Shown here one piece after another: positions 1 through 8,342 of a stretch of DNA of 64,000 nucleotides. How positions within the stretch are numbered: position 1 is the stretch's first letter; the number at the start of each line of letters is the position of its first letter. The position numbers and the translations under genes were made by a program. The notes under the pieces are model-generated. The model was given only the letters and a program-made list of their open reading frames with translations. It had not been told where the DNA came from and made no database searches. The stretch comes from JAGWBF01 sp963663025 (GTDB lineage: Bacteria > Chloroflexota > Dehalococcoidia > Lucifugimonadales > JAGWBF01), in NCBI GenBank assembly GCA_963663025.1, contig OY760073.1, positions 1,426,001 through 1,490,000 of the forward strand. The letters run 5' to 3'.

Positions 1-1
1 C

Positions 2-526
2 GCCTATGCCCAGGCAGCCCTCAGCTCCATTAACGCCGGGAATTCAACCGAGGCCCTTGGTCATGCACAAATCGCGGTGAACATCATTACCGGCGGAACC
101 AGCGACGGTGATGGTTATGGGGCCATGACTTACGCCGCAGATGTTGCTTCCATCGCCGGAGAACTCGGCGACCTCGGAGGGGACGCGGCTGCCGAGGCAA
201 TGGAGGCCAGCGCTAAGCTGCAGGGCATCGTGGACACCGTTAACCAGGCCGCTTCGGCCATCGCTGCAGGCAGCGACACCGCAGCCCGCTCCTTCATCCA
301 CTCGGCTGCCAACCAGAGCGCGGATGCCGCAGGCGCAGCCTACGAAACCTACATGGCAGCTCAAGCTGTGGGTGAGTACACCCTCGGCATTCCGCCGGCG
401 GCTCCCCCGGTTGGAGACCCGACGGTACCCCAGCTAGCCATGGCTTCCCTTGTCGCGGGCATGGTGCTCCTGGCGTTTGGCGGACTCGTAGTGTTCCGAA
501 ACCGCCGGTCGCGCGCCACCGCCTAG
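2..526 (+). CDS. C-terminal part of a surface protein with sorting-type tail (partial)
   Basis: The reading frame is open from the window edge, so only the C-terminal 174 residues are visible; an internal GTG at 77 is unlikely to be the real start. The body is rich in Ala, Ser and Gly and looks helical. The last 35 residues have a short Pro-rich linker, a VPQL motif, about 20 hydrophobic residues and a basic end (RNRRSR). That order resembles exosortase/rhombosortase-type tails such as IPTL-CTERM, which hold a protein in the membrane for processing. The full protein's role cannot be told from this piece. It is followed by a strong hairpin. Confidence 0.65.
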   Translation, partial: AYAQAALSSINAGNSTEALGHAQIAVNIITGGTSDGDGYGAMTYAADVASIAGELGDLGGDAAAEAMEASAKLQGIVDTVNQAASAIAAGSDTAARSFIHSAANQSADAAGAAYETYMAAQAVGEYTLGIPPAAPPVGDPTVPQLAMASLVAGMVLLAFGGLVVFRNRRSRATA

Positions 527-547
527 CGACCCCGATACAAGACCAAG

Positions 548-585
548 AAAGAAATAACCCGGCGTAATTGCCGGGTTATTTCTTT
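548..585. terminator. Bidirectional intrinsic terminator
   Basis: A perfect 16-bp stem (548-563 with 570-585) closes a six-base loop (GTAATT). The lower stem is A-rich on one side and T-rich on the other, so the transcript ends in a U-rich tract on either strand. It lies between convergent genes, the surface protein on plus and the DNA glycosylase on minus, and can serve both. Confidence 0.85.
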
Positions 586-620
586 GTCCGCTTTCGAAGA
601 AAGGCCGTGGAGATCGCACT

Positions 621-1442
621 TTAGTTGGAGATGAGCATTCCCGGCTGGCAGCGACGGCAGTAACTCGTGATATGTTGGTTGGCTGTCAGCTGGGAGATGT
701 TGCCTCCGCAGTTGGGGCAGGCTTCTCCGCCCTTGTTGTGCACCTTAAGGAAGTCCCGAATCTTCACATGGATGGCATCTCCAACCCGTCCCCGGAGTTC
801 TTCTATGGCTGACTCCAAAACGTTCCTGGACTGGTCGTAAAGGGAGCGTACCTCCTCGCGGGACAGGCTTCCGGCCTTGCGAAAGGGAGATATGCCAGCC
901 GCAAATAGTATCTCGTCGGAATACGCGTTTCCTATACCTGAGATCCACGAACCCCGGGACAGGACCCCTTTGATCTCTCCCCTGAAACCCTTCAGCCGGA
1001 CGGCGAACTCTTCATAAGAAACACCCGAAAGCACATCGGGGCCCTGGTCCAACAGGCGGGGCACTTCCCCAAGCTGCTCCCCTTTGATGAAGTACACCCT
1101 ACCCATCTGCCTGTCGTCCAGGTACCGCAGCTCCTTTTTGTTCTCAAGTACCAGGACGATGCAGCTCCTCTTGAGAATCCTGGTACCTTCATCGCAGTAC
1201 TGAAAGGCCCCCGTAAGCATCGGGTTGACAGCCAGGCAGCGGCCCGCTGACAACCACAGCAGCAGGTATTTGCCCCGCCGCTCGATGGACTCCAGGGTCA
1301 AGCCGGCCACCCCATGCTCGAATTCCCCGGCCAGGGACCGCAGGACCGTAGGGCGAAGCACATTGGCCCGGAGAATGGGCTTTCCAACCATCCTCTCGGT
1401 GAGGTACTCCCTGATTACCTCCAGGTCCGGGGCTTCCGGCAT
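621..1442 (-). CDS. mutM: Formamidopyrimidine-DNA glycosylase family protein (Fpg/Nei)
   Basis: A 273-residue base-excision-repair glycosylase/AP lyase, the usual family length. Seen: N-terminal PE (Pro2, Glu3), the catalytic imine-forming proline and its acid; Lys58 in GKYLLL; the GIGNAYSDEI helix-two-turn-helix segment; and a C-terminal zinc finger with Cys242, Cys245, Cys262 and Cys265. Odd points: the start reads MPEAPD rather than MPEGPE or MPELPE, the usual HLGMTG loop reads NPMLTG, and the zinc-finger Arg that normally precedes the third Cys (as in QRATFYC) is replaced in QHITSYC. It is therefore a divergent paralogue and substrate preference is uncertain. It stands alone on the minus strand. 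Confidence 0.85.
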   Translation of the reverse strand: MPEAPDLEVIREYLTERMVGKPILRANVLRPTVLRSLAGEFEHGVAGLTLESIERRGKYLLLWLSAGRCLAVNPMLTGAFQYCDEGTRILKRSCIVLVLENKKELRYLDDRQMGRVYFIKGEQLGEVPRLLDQGPDVLSGVSYEEFAVRLKGFRGEIKGVLSRGSWISGIGNAYSDEILFAAGISPFRKAGSLSREEVRSLYDQSRNVLESAIEELRGRVGDAIHVKIRDFLKVHNKGGEACPNCGGNISQLTANQHITSYCRRCQPGMLISN

Positions 1443-1572
1443 CTACCCCTCCTGCAATCAGAAAAAAGGCTGGTTGGCATCCCAGCGTTGGAACAACCAT
1501 TCAACCCAATTATACTGTCTCCGTTGCCCATAGACCGATAGGGTGGGCGCCACATCACTTAAGGAGCGACCC

Positions 1573-2133
1573 ATGCCCAGCATCGAGAGAATTACGGAAC
1601 GAAACCAGGTGGCCGAGGAGCACCACCACAACTATGATGCCATAGTGGCCAGCCGGGGGGCAGTGGGCGCCCCTTACTACTTCCTGCTGCACCAGCCCGA
1701 GCTGGCAGCGCGAACGGCGCACCTGCTAGGGTATGCCCGCTTCGAATCCGCCCTGCCGGCGGACATAAAGGAGCTGGCGGTATGCGCCGTCGCCCGGGAG
1801 ATGGACTGCCTTTACGAGTGGGCCGCCCACAAGGACGATGCCCTGGCCTCCGGCGTCAGGCCCGAAGCGGTGGCAGCCGTCGAGCATCGGGGTGATCTGC
1901 AGGGGCTTGCGCAAGAAGATGCAGCCATCGTGAGCCTCGTGCGGGAGCTGCTGCGCCCGCCCCACCGCATCTCCGGCGCCACCTTCGATGAGGTCCGCGG
2001 CAGGCTGGGCGATGCTTTGGTCGCCGAGTTAGTCGGTGTCATCGGCGCCTACGTCGGGCTGGCCTGCTCCCTGAACGCCTTCGATGTGCAGCCACCGGAG
2101 GGCAGGCCCGTTCTGCCCACCCAGGACGGATAG
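1573..2133 (+). CDS. Carboxymuconolactone decarboxylase (AhpD-like) family protein
   Basis: 186 residues. The start at 1573 is chosen because AAGGAG sits six bases upstream; a longer frame from 1543 has no ribosome site. The helical core has ADIKELAVCAVAREMDCLYEWAAHKDDA, the CMD fold's Glu/His helix (written here across two segments: ADIKELAVCAVA, then REMDCLYEWAAHKDDA). The second Cys of the AhpD CxxC pair is absent: only one Cys is followed by a Tyr-Glu-Trp. It is thus more like the many CMD proteins of unknown substrate than an AhpD peroxidase. It begins a run of degradative-looking enzymes (LLM oxidoreductase, Rieske oxygenase, cupin), which suggests a role in ring or lactone metabolism. 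Confidence 0.8.
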   Translation: MPSIERITERNQVAEEHHHNYDAIVASRGAVGAPYYFLLHQPELAARTAHLLGYARFESALPADIKELAVCAVAREMDCLYEWAAHKDDALASGVRPEAVAAVEHRGDLQGLAQEDAAIVSLVRELLRPPHRISGATFDEVRGRLGDALVAELVGVIGAYVGLACSLNAFDVQPPEGRPVLPTQDG

Positions 2134-2136
2134 GCC

Positions 2137-3207
2137 CTAGCTGGGAGTTTCGGCGAGGGCCTTCGCTATCACATCGTGGAAGCCCTGGCGCTCGGGCTCG
2201 GGAAGCCTGAAGGTCTCCACGGCGTACATGTAGATGTGCCTCACCCCGATGCCCGAAAGCATCAGCATGTGGCTGGCCACCTGGTTGGGGTCTCCCAGCA
2301 CTGCCATGCGGTCTCCCATCGCCTCCTGGAGCTCGAAGGGGATCACTTCGGCAAGGCCTTCCGCAGCATCCCAGTCTTCTACGTGCTGGACATCGGCATA
2401 CATCGTCTGCAGCTTCGAATAGGACTCCTGCACAGCCTGCCTGAAGGGACCGATATCGTATTCGATGCCGCGGTCTCCCAGCCACTGCTCAGCCGTCGGA
2501 CGCGCCAGGATGGGTATCAGGTTAGGGCTCCAGGCCCGCACCGCCTGTTTCCGCGTGGGCCGAACGAGACAACGGACTTCCACCACCTCGTGGACATCAG
2601 ACACTGCGCGTCCAACCCTCGCTGCACCCTCGGCCAACCAGCCCCTGGCCTTGCCAATGCCATCGGGGGTGGGAGGGCAGGTGAGGAGGGCGCCGTCGCA
2701 CAGCTCCCCGGCCAGTCGGGTGACCATGGGACCACGGGCAGCCAGGTAGATGGGTACTGGTGACCCGCCTCCATGATGCAGGCGCACCCGGTCCGAGTCC
2801 GCCTCAGCGGGCTGGTACACGTTCCACTCGCCCGCCATGAACGCCCGGATCTTGTTGATGGCATCCCTCATTTCGCCGACCTTTAGCTGAGGCAGGCCGA
2901 CCATGCGCGGAGCCGCATTGCCCCTGCCCAGCCAAAGCTCGAAGCGGTCCGGCCCGAACTCCTGCACCGTCTTTGCCGAAGATGCGATAACGGACGTATG
3001 CCGCGGCCCTGGACAGGTGAGGGCTGGGTGCACCCTGAGGGTCGTGGTGTTCTGGAGCACCTGGGACATGATTACGAAGGGGTCCCGGAAGAACATCTGG
3101 GCATCATTGAACCCGCAGCCGGAAAATCCGGCCTCCTCACAGCTCTGGGCAAACCTCACCACTTCTGCGACCGGCTGGCTCGGCGGCGTCCTTAGGTCGA
3201 CCTTCAT
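2137..3207 (-). CDS. LLM class flavin-dependent oxidoreductase
   Basis: 356 residues with the luciferase-like monooxygenase TIM barrel: an N-terminal strand (MKVDLRTP), EEAGFSGCGFND near residue 30, the conserved barrel segment with LWLGRGNAAPRMVG near residue 90, and LAARGPMVTRLAGELCDGAL mid-protein. These features match the F420/FMN-dependent branch (methylene-tetrahydromethanopterin-reductase-like) rather than true luciferases. Such enzymes move hydride or hydroxylate small organics; the substrate is unknown. GGGAGGGTGAC directly precedes the ATG. It converges with the CMD gene, three bases apart, and diverges from the Rieske gene. Confidence 0.87.
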   Translation of the reverse strand: MKVDLRTPPSQPVAEVVRFAQSCEEAGFSGCGFNDAQMFFRDPFVIMSQVLQNTTTLRVHPALTCPGPRHTSVIASSAKTVQEFGPDRFELWLGRGNAAPRMVGLPQLKVGEMRDAINKIRAFMAGEWNVYQPAEADSDRVRLHHGGGSPVPIYLAARGPMVTRLAGELCDGALLTCPPTPDGIGKARGWLAEGAARVGRAVSDVHEVVEVRCLVRPTRKQAVRAWSPNLIPILARPTAEQWLGDRGIEYDIGPFRQAVQESYSKLQTMYADVQHVEDWDAAEGLAEVIPFELQEAMGDRMAVLGDPNQVASHMLMLSGIGVRHIYMYAVETFRLPEPERQGFHDVIAKALAETPS

Positions 3208-3349
3208 GTCACCCTCCCCGACTGCTTATGTTCCTGGACACTTGGCCCCAGATAAGCGTTGCATTTGCCAATTCTAGGGCCGCCTACATGCCTTCGCAAC
3301 CGCACGCTGTTGCCCGTGAAGCAGCCCCTCCGACCGAACGGCATTTTCG

Positions 3350-3378
3350 TTGACAATATAGGCTAGGCTCGATACACT
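3350..3378 (+). promoter_or_regulatory. Candidate sigma-70-type promoter for the Rieske gene
   Basis: TTGACA at 3350-3355 and TACACT at 3373-3378 are separated by 17 bases, and there is no gene between here and 3508. This would leave a 5' leader of about 120 bases. Confidence 0.5.
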
Positions 3379-3507
3379 CGAAACTAGGTATAGCTACGCC
3401 GGAGGATTAACAAACTATCCAGCAGAACGCCCCGGGACCCTCTCGCCGGAACAACTTCGGGGCCTCAGGAACGCCAATGTCATTACATCTCGCGACGGAG
3501 GTATGAG

Positions 3508-4782
3508 TTGCTAACCCACGCTGACAACGAGCTTCTGGTAAGGACGAACTCCGGTACACCCATGGGGGAGACGTTGCGCCGCTACTGGATTCCCGCCTGC
3601 CTCTCCAACGAAGTTGCGGAGCCCGACGGTCCTCCTGTGAGGGTCAAGCTGATGGGAGAAGATCTGGTGGCCTTCAGGGACACCTCAGGAAAGGTCGGAC
3701 TCATCGATGAGTTCTGCGCCCATCGGCGTACCTCCCTCTGGCTGGGACGGAACGAGGAGTGCGGCCTCCGGTGCGTGTACCACGGCTGGAAGTACGATGT
3801 GGACGGGAACTGCGTTGACATGATGAACGAGCCTGCCGAGAGCAAGCTCAAAGAAGATGTCAAGCTCAGGGCATATCCCACCGTGGACATGGGCGGAGTG
3901 GTCTGGGCGTACATGGGGCCCAAGGACAAGCTTCCCCCCGAGCCGCGCTTCGAATGGACCCAGGTGCCCGAAGACCGACGCGGCGTTTCCAAGAACGTCC
4001 AGGAGTGCAACTGGCTGCAGGCCCTGGAGGCGGGGGTGGACACCGCCCACGTCCCAATCCTGCACCGGCTCCTCACCAACGACTCCGGTCGGCGGGGGGG
4101 TTACAAACCCAGCTCCGAGTTCGGCAGGGGGAGCGCCCCTGTGGTAGAAGTGGATGTCACCGACTACGGCTATCGGTACGCAGGTATCCGCGCCCTGTCC
4201 GGGGAGCGGAAGTTTGTGCGCACCTACCAGTACGTTATGCCTTTCCACCAGATACGGCCTGAAGAGATGACCGCATACGGCGGCGAGCCGGGGCGCCCCT
4301 TCATCTCCGGGCATATGTGGGTGCCCACCGACGATGAGAACTGCATGGTCTATAACTGGGCCTACACCTTCGACGGGACCCCCCTGACCGAGTGGGAAGC
4401 CCTGGAAGCCAGCTTGGGCCGGGGCCCGGGGGACCTGGACGAGAACTTCCTGAACGTCAGGAACAAAAGCAACGGCTACATGATCGACCGCGAGGTCCAG
4501 AAGACGGAGACGTTCACCGGCATCGAGGGTGTCAACAACCAGGACCAGGCAGCCCAGGAGATGATGGGGCCAATCGTGGACCGCTCCAAGGAGTTTCTGA
4601 CGGCCAGCGACCTCGCTATCGTCCAGATGAGGCGCCTTCTCATGCAGGCTGTCCGCACCGTCTCCGATGGGGGAGATCCTCCAGCCATTGCCGACACCTA
4701 CTACATGGCCCGAGCGGTGGACCGGATCATCGGTGTGGAAGACCAGTGGCTGGATGTCCTGATGCCGGAGATCAACCCCTAG
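3508..4782 (+). CDS. Aromatic-ring-hydroxylating-type Rieske [2Fe-2S] oxygenase
   Basis: 424 residues. The TTG start at 3508 is preceded by GGAGG with six-base spacing; an ATG at 3503 meets a stop after three codons. The N-terminal Rieske domain has Cys70-x-His72 and Cys89-x2-His92, which bind the 2Fe-2S cluster. The catalytic domain has NWLQALEAGVDTAHVPILHR, where Asp178, His181 and His186 fit the mononuclear-iron site. Length and motifs fit phthalate-4,5-dioxygenase-type or demethylase oxygenases, which hydroxylate or O/N-demethylate aromatic or sterol-like compounds. No reductase or ferredoxin gene is adjacent, so electron supply must come from elsewhere. Substrate unknown. Confidence 0.9.
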   Translation: MLTHADNELLVRTNSGTPMGETLRRYWIPACLSNEVAEPDGPPVRVKLMGEDLVAFRDTSGKVGLIDEFCAHRRTSLWLGRNEECGLRCVYHGWKYDVDGNCVDMMNEPAESKLKEDVKLRAYPTVDMGGVVWAYMGPKDKLPPEPRFEWTQVPEDRRGVSKNVQECNWLQALEAGVDTAHVPILHRLLTNDSGRRGGYKPSSEFGRGSAPVVEVDVTDYGYRYAGIRALSGERKFVRTYQYVMPFHQIRPEEMTAYGGEPGRPFISGHMWVPTDDENCMVYNWAYTFDGTPLTEWEALEASLGRGPGDLDENFLNVRNKSNGYMIDREVQKTETFTGIEGVNNQDQAAQEMMGPIVDRSKEFLTASDLAIVQMRRLLMQAVRTVSDGGDPPAIADTYYMARAVDRIIGVEDQWLDVLMPEINP

Positions 4783-4848
4783 TCAGAGAAAGTATTCCGG
4801 GGGCAGGACCTGAAGCTTAGTCAAGCATGGACCTGGATACGTTCACTG

Positions 4849-5220
4849 GTGAGAAGGAAGGCCACCTCGCCGCCTTCGGCCTCGCCAGCCAGCAGGGATG
4901 CCTTGGACTATGGCTCCTGCAGCGACCTGCTCGCTACGTTGGGCATCTGGTCGCCCCAGCGACCCGGGCCGCGCAACCCAACCCTTCGCCGGGGTAGTCG
5001 GGAGGGAGAACCCATCCGGGGAGTTTACCTCAACGAGTCGGATACGGGCCTGGCCTACTTCACCCTCAACAGCGCCTGCATCCTTCGGGAGAGCGAAGAC
5101 CTATGGTCGAACCTTCCCGGCGACCAAGTGGCGGAAGTTGATGTGAAAAACAGGAACATCTACCCGCAACCAGGCAAGGAGAGGCAGGCCCTCGAGCAGC
5201 TATTCCTGGGGACCGGCTAG
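4849..5220 (+). CDS. Hypothetical protein, possibly a decayed gene
   Basis: A 123-residue frame from a GTG with no good ribosome site. Only its second half looks like protein (GVYLNESDTGLAYFTLNSA onward). A second frame with an ATG at 4827 reads MDLDTFTGEKEGHLAAFGLA and continues to a stop near 4997, giving a plausible N-terminus in another frame. One gene of about 130 codons broken by a single-base frameshift around 4,900-5,000 would explain both. No family is recognised. Confidence 0.35.
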   Translation: MRRKATSPPSASPASRDALDYGSCSDLLATLGIWSPQRPGPRNPTLRRGSREGEPIRGVYLNESDTGLAYFTLNSACILRESEDLWSNLPGDQVAEVDVKNRNIYPQPGKERQALEQLFLGTG

Positions 5221-5226
5221 GCAGTC

Positions 5227-5763
5227 CTAGGCGCCGGCTTCCCGCAGGTGGACGCCGGGGTCCTTGGCCAGCTCCGGGTCCTTGTAGCCCATTAGCTCCG
5301 GTCGGGCCCGCCCCAACATCACCTGGAAGTACACCGGCTCCAGGCTGTCGTTCTGATAGCCGTGAATTACCCCCGCCGGGCAGGAAACGGCATCCCAGGT
5401 CCCAAGCTTCACATCGACGCGGGCGCCTGAATCATCTTCGAAGAACACACCCAGCTGCCCCCGCAGCACAAAGAACACCTCCTCCACCTCGTGGGTGTGG
5501 GCCGCATTGCCCTGTCCCGGCTCCACGTACATGATGCTCAGGGTAAATCCCCGCGGCGGAATGAAGTTGATGTCCTCGTGCTTTCCCGACCCTCCGGCGC
5601 CGATAAAGCGGTGCTGGGCGCGTTTGTAACCCTCGACGCGGGCATCAGCAAAGGCGTCCCAGTCGGGCACCCGGTCTATGAACCGGGCAACGTATCGCTC
5701 GGCGATCTCCTCCACAGAAAGGTCAGCTACCTCAGGATCTCTTCCATGTTGTATTTGGGTCAT
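5227..5763 (-). CDS. Cupin-domain protein
   Basis: 178 residues. The single cupin domain shows motif 1, AAHTHEVEEVFFVLRGQL (HxH, then Glu and Gly at the expected places), and motif 2, PAGVIHGYQN, supplying the last metal His. An N-terminal helix of about 40 residues precedes it. Cupins of this shape bind Fe or Mn and act as dioxygenases, isomerases or sugar epimerases; nothing here decides which. GGGAG precedes the ATG. Its place between the Rieske and VOC genes favours a role in the same breakdown pathway. Confidence 0.82.
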   Translation of the reverse strand: MTQIQHGRDPEVADLSVEEIAERYVARFIDRVPDWDAFADARVEGYKRAQHRFIGAGGSGKHEDINFIPPRGFTLSIMYVEPGQGNAAHTHEVEEVFFVLRGQLGVFFEDDSGARVDVKLGTWDAVSCPAGVIHGYQNDSLEPVYFQVMLGRARPELMGYKDPELAKDPGVHLREAGA

Positions 5764-5885
5764 TTCATGGCTCCCTATCGTTAAATCCCGGTCATCTTAG
5801 CACACAGCCGTTCGTGGACAGCGGCCTCGGTGCAACCCTATAATTTCCTCAAATCCGGATACCCAAGGGGACCAAGGAGGCAGAT

Positions 5886-6308
5886 GTGACCCTGGACATT
5901 TATCTTACATTCGACGGAAAGTGTCGAGAGGTGTTTGAGTTCTACAGAGAGGTCTTCGGCGGGGAGTTCAGAACCATGATGACCTTCGGTGAAGCTCCCC
6001 CGGACGTGGAGATTCCTCAGGCAGAGAAAGACCGCATCATGCATGTCGCCCTGCCCATCGGCTCCAACACCCTCATGGGAAGCGATAGCTGCTCCGCCTT
6101 CGGGCCGCCTCCTCGAACCGGAGACAACTTCTCCATATCGTTCTCCTCATCCAGCAGAGAGGAGACCGACGACCTGTTCAACAAGCTGTCCCAGGGCGGG
6201 GCGGTGGAGATGCCTCCCCAGGACATGTTCTGGGGAGCCTACTTCGGCTCATGCACCGACAAGTACAGCATCAGGTGGCAGATCAACCACCAGACCGTGA
6301 CTCAGTAA
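5886..6308 (+). CDS. VOC family protein, PhnB/glyoxalase-like
   Basis: 140 residues with a GTG start at 5886 and AAGGAGG five bases upstream (the nearby ATG reads straight into TGA). It begins with the PhnB-type strand LDIYLTFDGKCREVFEFYREVFGG and ends with the typical FWGAYFGSCTDKYSIRWQIN block, so it is the DUF1338/PhnB-type subgroup of the vicinal oxygen chelate fold. No reaction can be assigned; relatives include glyoxalases and 3-demethylubiquinone-like proteins. Confidence 0.85.
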   Translation: MTLDIYLTFDGKCREVFEFYREVFGGEFRTMMTFGEAPPDVEIPQAEKDRIMHVALPIGSNTLMGSDSCSAFGPPPRTGDNFSISFSSSSREETDDLFNKLSQGGAVEMPPQDMFWGAYFGSCTDKYSIRWQINHQTVTQ

Positions 6309-6372
6309 GCCATCCCCCGGGATTATTCGCCCCGCTTGGAGGGAAGGCCCGCTCCCTGTCCTACTTGAAGCG

Positions 6373-6789
6373 CTAGCAGCGCCAGAGGTAGCAGCCCGTC
6401 ACCCCGGCAACTATCACGAACATTGGATTGATGAACGACCACAAAACCGACCGGACGGTGTCCTGCGAAGCGGGATAGATCGTAAGGTCGTCGATCCAGT
6501 TCCAGAAGAACCACAGAGTCAGCGCCACCGAGAGATAGACGAGCAGGTTCGTTTCCAGGTACTCCCGGGTGATGCTCCCGTCCCCTCCCTGTTTGTCCAG
6601 CATCAACTTCCTGTAGAGGTGGATGCCCAGGGATCCCAACACCGCAATCGCCATCACAATGTTGAAGGCTCCCCACATCTCTCCTATGTCCATTACGTCG
6701 TCGTACAGGGGTGTGAACACAAAGTGAAGGGCCACCGCCGTGGCTGAAAGCCAGAAGAAAACCGCAGCCATCTTGACTAGGATAGTCAT
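6373..6789 (-). CDS. Small membrane protein of unknown function
   Basis: 138 residues from the ATG at 6789; a longer frame to 6873 is possible but its first 28 residues look non-coding. Four hydrophobic segments are visible (about residues 4-22, 37-56, 80-97 and 115-133), with an acidic and charged loop after the first. No family recognised. It is the last of five mostly minus-strand genes coding for small membrane proteins. Confidence 0.65.
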   Translation of the reverse strand: MTILVKMAAVFFWLSATAVALHFVFTPLYDDVMDIGEMWGAFNIVMAIAVLGSLGIHLYRKLMLDKQGGDGSITREYLETNLLVYLSVALTLWFFWNWIDDLTIYPASQDTVRSVLWSFINPMFVIVAGVTGCYLWRC

Positions 6790-6920
6790 CGTCCGTTCCC
6801 CCTTAGCAAGGTCTGTGCCTAAACCACCCGGCCCATCATAGGGCGGCCGAAGCCGGGACAAGACTTGAACCATGTCCCGACTCCCTGCTCTTTGTGTTGG
6901 CTACCCGGCGTACCTTCGAG

Positions 6921-7394
6921 CTATGGTGAGGCCGACCTCCATCGTTCTCCCATGAACAGCAAGTGTACCGGAATCGCCAACCCGGCGATGATCACTCCCA
7001 GCACGATGGTCACCGCACCTAAGCCCATTGCCAAGTCCGCAACTCCAAATCCGACGATGGCGAGGTTCAGGGCGTTGCGCAGGGCGAGCCCCTTTATGTA
7101 AACATCCCTGTTGGGGTCATCCCGCTCCATGCCTGAGTAGGGGCCAAACCGCCCGAAGGTGTGGGCTTCGATGGCATCCTGCTGAGCCCTGGCAGTGGCC
7201 ACATCCTCTACGAGCACGCCAGGAAGGCTGGCATCCTTGGCCGTGATCACCTTCTCCTTGCGCAGGGCCTCCCGAATGTCTCCTTTGGCATCGGCTCCCA
7301 TGATGACGAAAATGCTACCCACTACGATCATCCCGATGCCCAGGAGCACAGCTGCAACAACCGCAACCCAGCTAAGTTTCTGCAAAGCAACCAT
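6921..7394 (-). CDS. Small membrane protein of unknown function
   Basis: 157 residues. A transmembrane segment lies at residues 8-33 (VAVVAAVLLGIGMIVVGS...). A charged extracytoplasmic loop with an ITAKDASLPGVLVEDVATA segment follows, then two more transmembrane segments near the C-terminus (residues 110-150). AGGGAGG lies just before the ATG. The layout, one helix, a soluble loop and two helices, resembles sensor-like or channel-accessory proteins, but no family is recognised. Confidence 0.68.
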   Translation of the reverse strand: MVALQKLSWVAVVAAVLLGIGMIVVGSIFVIMGADAKGDIREALRKEKVITAKDASLPGVLVEDVATARAQQDAIEAHTFGRFGPYSGMERDDPNRDVYIKGLALRNALNLAIVGFGVADLAMGLGAVTIVLGVIIAGLAIPVHLLFMGERWRSASP

Positions 7395-7561
7395 CGCATC
7401 CTCCCTTCAAAATGCCTCGACGTTCAGCACCAGCCGCCACTAACCTCACTTCATGAAAACTCTTTATGGCGGCACAATACAACGAGACGTCATCGGACTT
7501 GCTACCTAAAGCCTAAATCCCCAAGAACTCTCGCCTCCTCATCAGCCACTCAAGGGCAAAC

Positions 7562-8191
7562 TTAGGCATCGGGATCCTGGCCCCGGAGGATTCGCGCCTT
7601 CAAGGCAAAGAGGAACGCAAACCACCCCATGACGACGCGCAGGACGAACTCCATGGCGATAAGAAACAGCAGGTAGTAGATGATGTCTTCGGCGTGATGG
7701 CGGGCTTCCTTCAGCACCTCCAGGGACTCCCGGACCGTGAAGAAGGATGCATCGATGAGAAATATGGCCAGCACAGCAAAGGGGAGTATCTTGGCCAGGT
7801 CCTTGGACAGGTCTTCGCTGTAGTAGGCGGTTATGCGAATGGCGCATACCGTCGCCAAGGCCATCAGCAGCACCTCTGAGAAGGGCTGCTCCTTCGACAG
7901 GAAAGCCAGGATCATCGTAAGGACCGCGAACCAGAAGAAGGCGATAATGGGGAATAGGATCAGGTACTTGGCGACGTAAATAACGATGTGAAGAAATCCC
8001 CTGACAACGCTGTGCCGGGACTCTTCATACCTGGACAGGTCGATCTGGAACATGTCCCTTAAAGCCACAAAGCGATAGAACTTGAATATGAATAACGCAT
8101 AGGCGGCCATGCCCAGAATGTAGACCGCCACAGGGACGAGCAGATCGACGGCATCGTTGACGTTCAGCTGCTGGGGCAGTATGTCATTCAT
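7562..8191 (-). CDS. Multi-pass membrane protein of unknown function
   Basis: 209 residues with about five transmembrane segments (residues 15-37, 65-95, 103-118, 132-148 and 175-200). Between helices there is a charged stretch, YYSEDLSKDLAKILP. No family recognised. It is encoded with its neighbours on the minus strand, but gaps of more than 100 bases on both sides argue against a tight operon. Confidence 0.7.
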   Translation of the reverse strand: MNDILPQQLNVNDAVDLLVPVAVYILGMAAYALFIFKFYRFVALRDMFQIDLSRYEESRHSVVRGFLHIVIYVAKYLILFPIIAFFWFAVLTMILAFLSKEQPFSEVLLMALATVCAIRITAYYSEDLSKDLAKILPFAVLAIFLIDASFFTVRESLEVLKEARHHAEDIIYYLLFLIAMEFVLRVVMGWFAFLFALKARILRGQDPDA

Positions 8192-8342
8192 TTTAGTCCG
8201 CTTCGGCTCTCCTGGCTAACTTCATGCCGCGGCCCGTTCCAAGGCAGCACAAGGGCGCTTGGTAAACCTCGCCATTGAACGATCAATTTGCGAGACTCCG
8301 CTGGAGAACGCCGTTGGGCCTAGCATTGGATCAGGGTGCAAC

